This document shows, piece after piece, positions 59,449 to 64,000 of a stretch of DNA of 64,000 nucleotides. Under the pieces are notes generated by a model. The model had not been told where the DNA came from. It did no database searches and saw nothing but the letters and a program-made list of their open reading frames with translations. Made by a program: the position numbers and the translations under genes. The first letter of the stretch is position 1. Every line of letters begins with the position of its first letter. Source of the stretch: VAZQ01 sp035263865 (lineage in GTDB: Bacteria > Pseudomonadota > Alphaproteobacteria > Rhizobiales > Xanthobacteraceae); NCBI GenBank assembly GCA_035263865.1, contig DATFQX010000216.1, forward strand, positions 14,596-78,595. The letters run 5' to 3'.

Positions 59449-61533
59449 CTACACCGACGGAATAGCCTTCAACATGGGAAACCACTGGCCGATCAGCGTC
59501 GGCGGCCAGGGCACGGCCATGAAATAGTCGAAGGCCAACCAGATGAAGAGCACCAGCACGACGGCATAAGGAATGACCAGCGACCAGCGCTCTTTCGCCT
59601 CGTATCGCATGAAGAAAACGACGAACACGTCCACAGTGGGAATGAGCCCGATTGCGGCCATCACCGCCATGAAGCCGATGAGATACCCGAAGAACAAGCC
59701 CGCCCGCATGACGATTTCGCGTACCGGGAGATGCGCGGTATCGGAGACCAAATCCATGTGGATCTTTTCCCCGACCTCGTGCTGGGCATGTTCGACGAGC
59801 CCTTCCGCCGCGACCGCTGCCGGCTTGCGGCACATCTCGTTGAACAAGCTGAGCACCGCGGCACACAAGGCGACGGTGCCCACGACCAGCGGCACGATCT
59901 TGGCGCTGAAATCCCACTGCAGCGATGCAACGACCGCGGCGCCGATCAGTGCGATCATGAACATGGTGAAGAGCTGCGAGGGATGAAATGTCGGTCGCTG
60001 GAAGCCGCTCGCCATCCGCCTTAGGCCGCCTTGACTGCGGATATCCTGCAACAATGGTCGTATCAGGCCGAGGATAGCGAGCGCGAACAGCACGATCACG
60101 ATCGGTCGCAACATCCAACTCAACCCGTAGCGTTCGATTGATATGAAGAGATAGCGTTCGATGGTGTCGCCCAGCACGACCCCGAGGATGAGCGGCGGGC
60201 GCGGCCATTTGAACTGCTTCATGATCCAGCCGACCAGACCAAAAAACAGCAAGGTGAAAAGATCGCCCCATTGGCGCGTGGCCTCGAACGCGCCGATGTA
60301 GATGATTCCGAGGACCGCCGGCAGGATGAGCGTGTAGCGCAGCGTTGCGAGCTTGGCGAATTGCGGGCTGAACGCGTAGCAAAGGCCTGCGCCCAAGATG
60401 TTCGCCAAGGCGACCGACCACACCATCGCGTATGTGATGCTGAGATTCTTGGTCAGCATGTCGGGGCCCGGCACCAGACCGTGGATCAAGAACGCGCCGA
60501 GCAGGATTGCCATCGTGGCGCTGCCGGGCACGCCGAAAGCGACGGTCGGAACGAGCGCGCCGCCCTCCTTGGCGTTGTTGGAGCTCTCGGATGCGATCAC
60601 GCCTCGCACGTCGCCCTTGCCGAAGGTGGCGCTTGCTCCCTTTTCGGTCTTGAGCGCGTGGCCATAGGCGAGCCAGTCGACGACGGATGCACTGATGCCG
60701 GGAATGGAGCCGATGCCGCCCCCGATCCACGAGCATCGCATGATCAGCCACCAGTGACTGAAGCAATCCTTCACCCCCTGCCACTGGCCTTTGTAGATGT
60801 TGGCCATGCCGGTATCTGCCGCAATCGCGACCCGCGCGATCAAGAGGTCGCAGAGTTCCGGCAGCGCGAAGACACCAAGCAGCAGCGGCGTGAGCGGCAG
60901 CCCGTCCCAGAGATATAGGCTATCGAAGGTCCAGCGCAGGGTACCGGTCTGCGGATCGGTGCCGATCATAGCGATCATGACGCCGAGACAACCCGCGGTA
61001 ATCCCGCGCAGCGGCGCATTTCCGGACAATACTGCGACCATGGAGATGCCAAGCACGGAGAACGCCAGAAGCTCTGGGGATCCGATGAACAGCATCACCG
61101 GGCGTAGAATCGGAATACTGATGGCCATCAGCACCGCGCCGAACACGCCTCCCATGAGCGAGGACATGTAGGCGGCGCTGAGCGCGCGCCCTGCCTCGCC
61201 CTTTTTTGCCATGGGGAAGCCGTCGAGCACCGTGGCCGCGGAGGCGGCACCTCCGGGCACGCCGAACAGAACCGCTGGAATCGGATCGCCGGTTGCCGTC
61301 GTCGCGCCAAGACCGAGCAGCAGTGCGAACGCCGAATATGGATCCATGTTGAACGTGAACGGCAGCAGCATCGCTGTTCCGGTGAGGCCGCCGATTCCGG
61401 GAATGATGCCCAGCACCAGGCCCATGATGCAGCCGAGCGCGAGGAACATCAGGCGGTGAGGCTCCATGAGCGTCAGGAAGGCCTTGCCCGCGGAGGCGGC
61501 CATGAAGCCGATTTCCCCGCCGATCATGTCCAT
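59449..61533 (-). CDS. Tripartite tricarboxylate transporter permease, TctA-TctB fusion
   Basis: 694 residues, about 180 more than ordinary TctA. Residues 1-500 are TctA: GIIPGIGGLTGTAMLLPFTF, LLGLGATTATGDPIPAVLFG, VPGGAASAATVLDGFP and the second-half repeat SIPGISASVVDWLAYGHA, then PTVAFGVPGSATMAILLGAF. Residues about 515-694 add four spans (FTMFMIALIGAAVVASLQWD and WSLVIPYAVVLVLFIWLAFD) of TctB type. A single protein would make the whole membrane part. GAGGAGCGGAAGAA precedes the ATG at 61533; the open frame to 61716 is not used. First gene of the minus-strand catabolic operon. Confidence 0.9.
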   Translation of the reverse strand: MDMIGGEIGFMAASAGKAFLTLMEPHRLMFLALGCIMGLVLGIIPGIGGLTGTAMLLPFTFNMDPYSAFALLLGLGATTATGDPIPAVLFGVPGGAASAATVLDGFPMAKKGEAGRALSAAYMSSLMGGVFGAVLMAISIPILRPVMLFIGSPELLAFSVLGISMVAVLSGNAPLRGITAGCLGVMIAMIGTDPQTGTLRWTFDSLYLWDGLPLTPLLLGVFALPELCDLLIARVAIAADTGMANIYKGQWQGVKDCFSHWWLIMRCSWIGGGIGSIPGISASVVDWLAYGHALKTEKGASATFGKGDVRGVIASESSNNAKEGGALVPTVAFGVPGSATMAILLGAFLIHGLVPGPDMLTKNLSITYAMVWSVALANILGAGLCYAFSPQFAKLATLRYTLILPAVLGIIYIGAFEATRQWGDLFTLLFFGLVGWIMKQFKWPRPPLILGVVLGDTIERYLFISIERYGLSWMLRPIVIVLFALAILGLIRPLLQDIRSQGGLRRMASGFQRPTFHPSQLFTMFMIALIGAAVVASLQWDFSAKIVPLVVGTVALCAAVLSLFNEMCRKPAAVAAEGLVEHAQHEVGEKIHMDLVSDTAHLPVREIVMRAGLFFGYLIGFMAVMAAIGLIPTVDVFVVFFMRYEAKERWSLVIPYAVVLVLFIWLAFDYFMAVPWPPTLIGQWFPMLKAIPSV

Positions 61534-61902
61534 TTCTTCCGCTCCTCGGGATGGCTTCCCCGCGCTTGCAGCCGCGACCAATGCGGCTCGCGCAGGTCGC
61601 GCGAGGCCGCACTCGACCTTGCAGCTCGGATCAAGATATCCCAGCGAAGGCGTGCATTCCGCCGCATCGCGTTTGCATCTGACTGTTGCCCCTCGCCCGA
61701 GTTCGCTTGCGGCCACCAGCCTCCATGGCCGCCCACTCAGTTGTTTTCGGGCTCATGTAAGCAGAAGATCAGATGACGGGAAAGCCGCTCGCCTCGAGGC
61801 TTCGCTGTTCGCTGTGTCGACCTCGAGCGCGGTGCGAACTATCGAACACTCCCGAGGTCGTCTAGCTTTATCTCGATCGGTCTTTCCAGTCGGGAGCTCG
61901 AC
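61534..61902. other. Divergent intergenic region before the Tct operon
   Basis: 369 bases between the divergent Tct permease and DUF971 genes. It must hold the promoter of the catabolic operon. No TTGACA-like pair, operator palindrome or regulator gene could be identified with confidence, and there is no LysR or GntR gene adjacent, which is unusual for a catabolic operon. Confidence 0.45.
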
Positions 61903-62268
61903 ATGAGCGGTGCAGCGCCGAAGCCTTGGCCGAGCGAACTGCGTTTGCACAAGGACCGCAAGACGCTGACCATCGCGTTCGATGATGGGCAATCGTTCGA
62001 CCTCAGCGCCGAATATCTGCGCGTCAAGAGCCCGAGCGCGGAGGTGCAGGGCCATTCGCCTGACGAGCGAAAGACCGTCGCGGGGAAGAAGGACGTCGCG
62101 ATTCTCGAAGTCATTCCGATCGGCAATTACGCAGTCCGGCTCGTTTTCGACGATATGCATTCGACCGGCATCTACAGCTGGGATTACTTCCTCGCGCTCG
62201 GACGAAACCGAGACGCCTATTGGCAGGATTATCTCAACGAACTGGCCGGCAAGGGTCTTGGGCGCTGA
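61903..62268 (+). CDS. DUF971 (gamma-butyrobetaine hydroxylase-like N-terminal domain) protein
   Basis: 121 residues. ELRLHKDRKTLTIAFDDG, FDLSAEYLRVKSPSAEVQGH and VAILEVIPIGNYAVRLVFDD, then GIYSWDYFLALGRNRDAYW form a complete DUF971/GBBH-like_N domain, which in related proteins binds a Zn or Fe-S centre or aids Fe-S carriers. This copy lacks the Cys residues of the metal-binding version. GGGAGCTCGAC precedes the ATG. Single gene; role unknown. Confidence 0.9.
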   Translation: MSGAAPKPWPSELRLHKDRKTLTIAFDDGQSFDLSAEYLRVKSPSAEVQGHSPDERKTVAGKKDVAILEVIPIGNYAVRLVFDDMHSTGIYSWDYFLALGRNRDAYWQDYLNELAGKGLGR

Positions 62269-62308
62269 CGCTTACCGATCCCGCGTGCGTCGCCGAGTCT
62301 CGACGCGG

Positions 62309-62881
62309 CTACTGCACGATGACCGTCGCGCCGATCCGGACCCGGTTGTAGAGATCGATCACGTCCTCATTGGTCAAGCGGATGCAGCCCGACGATACCG
62401 CCTGCCCGATCTTGTCGGGCTCGTTCGAACCGTGAATGCGATAGAGGCCCGAGCCGAGATAGATCGCGCGTGCCCCCATCGGATTGTCCGGGCCGCCCGC
62501 CATATGGTGCGGGAGATCGGGCCGGCGGTGCAGCATCTGGTCAGGGGGTGTCCAGTCCGGCCACTCGCGCTTGTCGCTCACCCGGCTGACGCCACTCCAG
62601 GCGTGGCCGGCGGCGCCTACGGCGATGGCATAGCTCAGCGCCTGGCCGTTGCCGAGCACGAGGTAGAGCCGGCGCTGCGCCGTGCTGATCACGATCGTGC
62701 CGGGCTTCTGGTTGGTGGGATAGCTCACGACCGTGCGGGCGATCGAAGGCCCGAACAGGGCGCCGAAAAAAGAGCGACCGCGAATGTACTGGTCGTAGGG
62801 ATGAGCCGCGGCCGGCGTGGCACAGATGGCGGCAAGTAGTGCGGCAGCGCACGCGCCGCCGGCAAGGAAACGTGCAGACAT
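62309..62881 (-). CDS. L,D-transpeptidase (YkuD/ErfK family)
   Basis: 190 residues: signal peptide MSARFLAGGACAAALLAAIC (cleavage AAA-HPYD), then the YkuD domain with GTIVISTAQRRLYLVLGNGQ, MGARAIYLGSGLYRIHGSN and the catalytic SSGCIRL with nucleophile Cys and its His. Cross-links peptidoglycan (3-3) or anchors envelope lipoprotein. The ATG at 62881 follows a possible earlier ATG at 62908. Convergent with the DUF971 gene. Confidence 0.93.
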   Translation of the reverse strand: MSARFLAGGACAAALLAAICATPAAAHPYDQYIRGRSFFGALFGPSIARTVVSYPTNQKPGTIVISTAQRRLYLVLGNGQALSYAIAVGAAGHAWSGVSRVSDKREWPDWTPPDQMLHRRPDLPHHMAGGPDNPMGARAIYLGSGLYRIHGSNEPDKIGQAVSSGCIRLTNEDVIDLYNRVRIGATVIVQ

Positions 62882-63137
62882 GACACCCCCCGCATCATCG
62901 AGCCGCAAACGTTAAAGCTCGAGCCCGTGAGGGTGCGAGTCTACAAACTGGAGGGCGACTGCCGATTGGTCTCGTGCGTTGGGGCGCAATTTACCGCGCT
63001 GTGTTTCCGAAAAGTCGCGGCAGTGTCGCAGAGGCGACGCTCTCGGCTGCGCCCGAGGCGTGCTCGCCGCACACGCGCTCGAAAATGGTATTATGCGCCG
63101 GCAGGCGGGCCATCGCGGGACGACGCCGGAGGTGAAG

Positions 63138-63545
63138 ATGCTGAGAGACGACAGCGGTAATGGAGGCGGCCGGCCGAATCTCCCCCGCAACGTGCTCGGC
63201 GACCGGCTCGAACTCTGTTCGATAAGTCCTATGACGGGCTTCTTTCGTGACGGCTGCTGCGATACCAGGCGGGAGGATGTTGGCAGCCACACCGTGTGCG
63301 CGGTGATGACCGCCGCTTTTCTCGCGTTCTCCAAATCGCGCGGCAATGATCTTTCAACGCCGATGCCGGAATTCGGCTTTCCCGGTCTCAAGCCCGGCGA
63401 CCGATGGTGCCTGTGCGCACCCCGTTGGCAAGAGGCGCTCGAAGCGGGGCAAGCGCCGCGTGTGGTCTTGCGTGCCACCCACGAAGGCGCGCTGAGCTAC
63501 TGCTCGCTCGCCGACCTCAAACGGTTGGCGGTAGATCTGGCCTAA
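63138..63545 (+). CDS. DUF2237 family protein
   Basis: 135 residues. NVLGDRLELCSISPMTGFFRDGCCDTR and DVGSHTVCAVMTAAFLAFSKSRGNDL (each only quoted in part: GFFRDGCCDT, VGSHTVCAVMT) and PGDRWCLCAPRWQEA are the conserved blocks, rich in Cys that could bind metal. ATG at 63138 has GGAGG upstream; a GTG two codons earlier is possible. Unknown role, cytosolic. Last complete gene of the window, followed by the tRNA scar. Confidence 0.9.
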   Translation: MLRDDSGNGGGRPNLPRNVLGDRLELCSISPMTGFFRDGCCDTRREDVGSHTVCAVMTAAFLAFSKSRGNDLSTPMPEFGFPGLKPGDRWCLCAPRWQEALEAGQAPRVVLRATHEGALSYCSLADLKRLAVDLA

Positions 63546-63627
63546 GCTAGGGCCGTTGCGGGAACAGAAAAGCCGGGGGGTGTTTGCAGGGGCGGTTTCC
63601 CAGCGCTAGCTGCGAAGCAGCGAAGGC
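63546..63627. repeat. Nested inverted repeat after the DUF2237 gene
   Basis: Within this spacer CCAGC (63600-63604), GCTGC (63609-63613), GCAGC (63617-63621) and GCTGG (63626-63630) form two nested stems around a GAA loop. The last arm overlaps the CCA end of the tRNA-Val fragment. Terminator-like but without a T-run. Confidence 0.35.
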
Positions 63628-63683
63628 TGGTGGGCGCTGTAGGGATTGAACCTACGACCTCTCCCGTGTGAAGGGAACGCTCT
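63628..63683 (-). tRNA. Truncated tRNA-Val(CAC), 3' fragment (attachment-site remnant)
   Basis: On the minus strand this reads as tRNA positions about 21-76: D-stem end GAGC, anticodon stem TTCCC/GGGAG with loop TTCACAC (anticodon CAC, reads GTG), T-arm GTAGG-TTCAATC-CCTAC, acceptor strand AGCGCCC, discriminator A and an encoded CCA. The 5' acceptor strand GGGCGCT and most of the D-arm are absent; the sequence turns into A-rich DNA instead. It cannot work as a tRNA. A complete copy is expected elsewhere. Confidence 0.8.
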
Positions 63684-63850
63684 GCAAAAAAATCCAATCA
63701 AGACAACGCGCATTTGTCGCCTTCGCCTCGTTTTGACATGCTTTGTTCCTGGGTTTCCGGGGCGAAAACGGGGCGGTTGATGCTATGGTCTGGCAAGTGT
63801 GCTACGCGACCTTGGAGTTCGCGCAGGCCAAACGCGCGATCGAGAGCAGT

Positions 63851-63899
63851 TCGCCCTCTCACGGCGAAAACAGGGGTTCGAGTCCCCTAGGGAGCGCCA
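63851..63899 (+). tRNA. Truncated tRNA-Glu(CTC), 3' fragment (attachment-site remnant)
   Basis: Plus-strand positions about 27-76 of a tRNA-Glu: anticodon stem TCGCC/GGCGA with loop CTCTCAC (anticodon CTC), T-arm AGGGG-TTCGAGT-CCCCT, acceptor strand AGGGAGC, discriminator G and CCA. The matching 5' strand GCTCCCT and a D-arm are not found upstream. Not functional by itself. Confidence 0.75.
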
Positions 63900-64000
63900 A
63901 TGATTTCAATAAATTAGATCGTGATTGCCGACCCAGAATTGAGACGTACGGCAAAAATACGGCATACAAATTCCAAAAACTGTCGGTTGACTCGGCTCCT
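63900..64000. other. AT-richer DNA at the right edge with phased direct repeats
   Basis: The last 100 bases are clearly less GC-rich than the rest of the window. TACGGCA occurs at 63947-63953 and 63958-63964, one helical turn (11 bases) apart. This suits arm-type or excisionase sites of a tyrosine-recombinase element, but no integrase coding region is inside the window. Confidence 0.4.

Noticed and set aside
63684..63899. Two-piece tmRNA (ssrA), which alphaproteobacteria use
   Set aside because: The fragments have normal anticodon loops (CAC and CTC) and no tag-reading frame or pseudoknots; they are tRNA 3' ends.
63784..64000. Open frame running from an ATG through the tRNA-Glu fragment to the window edge
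   Set aside because: It reads straight through a tRNA T-arm and acceptor; no family motif and no ribosome-binding site. Probably chance.

Overview
The window looks like chromosome from a high-GC alphaproteobacterium of the order Hyphomicrobiales (Rhizobiales), probably near Bradyrhizobium, Rhodoplanes or other Xanthobacteraceae-type soil bacteria. The grounds are the gene order (uvrC-pgsA-moaD-moaE; ilvE/MarR/two-component pair/TetR/proC/YbjN; lgt-MidA-pgeF; rplY-pth-ychF), DUF1236 and DUF4282 proteins, an EcfG-type stress promoter, GANTC (CcrM) sites, and many Bug/TctC periplasmic binding proteins. No complete RNA gene, insertion sequence or CRISPR array was found.

Bases 1-34200 are mostly conserved housekeeping DNA. 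They hold a window-truncated omega-aminotransferase, hisS, small exported proteins, an RNase T2, rlmJ, a cold-shock protein, a glutathione transferase, an Omp25/31-type porin, uvrC, pgsA, moaD/moaE, ilvE, an EnvZ/OmpR-like pair between MarR and TetR regulators, proC, a YbjN protein, prs, the lgt-MidA-pgeF operon, ubiK, the rplY-pth-ychF unit, a MaoC-MaoC-MFS operon, DUF1236 and other exported proteins, a PrpD-family enzyme and a soluble lytic transglycosylase.

Bases 34250-61530 are accessory and catabolic. First come a COG0523 metallochaperone GTPase and an LVIVD beta-propeller protein with a histone-like basic tail. An ABC importer of the nitrate/taurine type follows (substrate-binding protein, ATPase, two permeases). 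It is interleaved with two Bug/TctC proteins and split by an opposite-strand HD-domain protein whose metal ligands resemble mixed-valent di-iron oxygenases. A decayed molybdenum-hydroxylase large-subunit gene, a DoxX protein, a luciferase-like flavin oxidoreductase, a TAXI-type binding protein with no signal peptide and a thiol-dioxygenase-like cupin come next. The region ends with a minus-strand run (61533 down to 50385): a TctA-TctB fusion permease, an ADP-forming acyl-CoA synthetase, an acyl-CoA dehydrogenase, hydantoinase A and B, an Asp/Glu-racemase-like protein without the usual catalytic cysteines, and a TctC binding protein. I read this run as one uptake-and-degradation pathway for an unknown carboxylate or cyclic amide. 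It is the best candidate here for an undescribed system.

Bases 61900-64000 hold a DUF971 protein, an L,D-transpeptidase, a DUF2237 protein and then an integration scar: a 3' fragment of tRNA-Val(CAC) on the minus strand and a 3' fragment of tRNA-Glu(CTC) on the plus strand, about 170 bp apart, followed by AT-richer DNA with phased direct repeats. A mobile element probably begins here and continues beyond the right edge.
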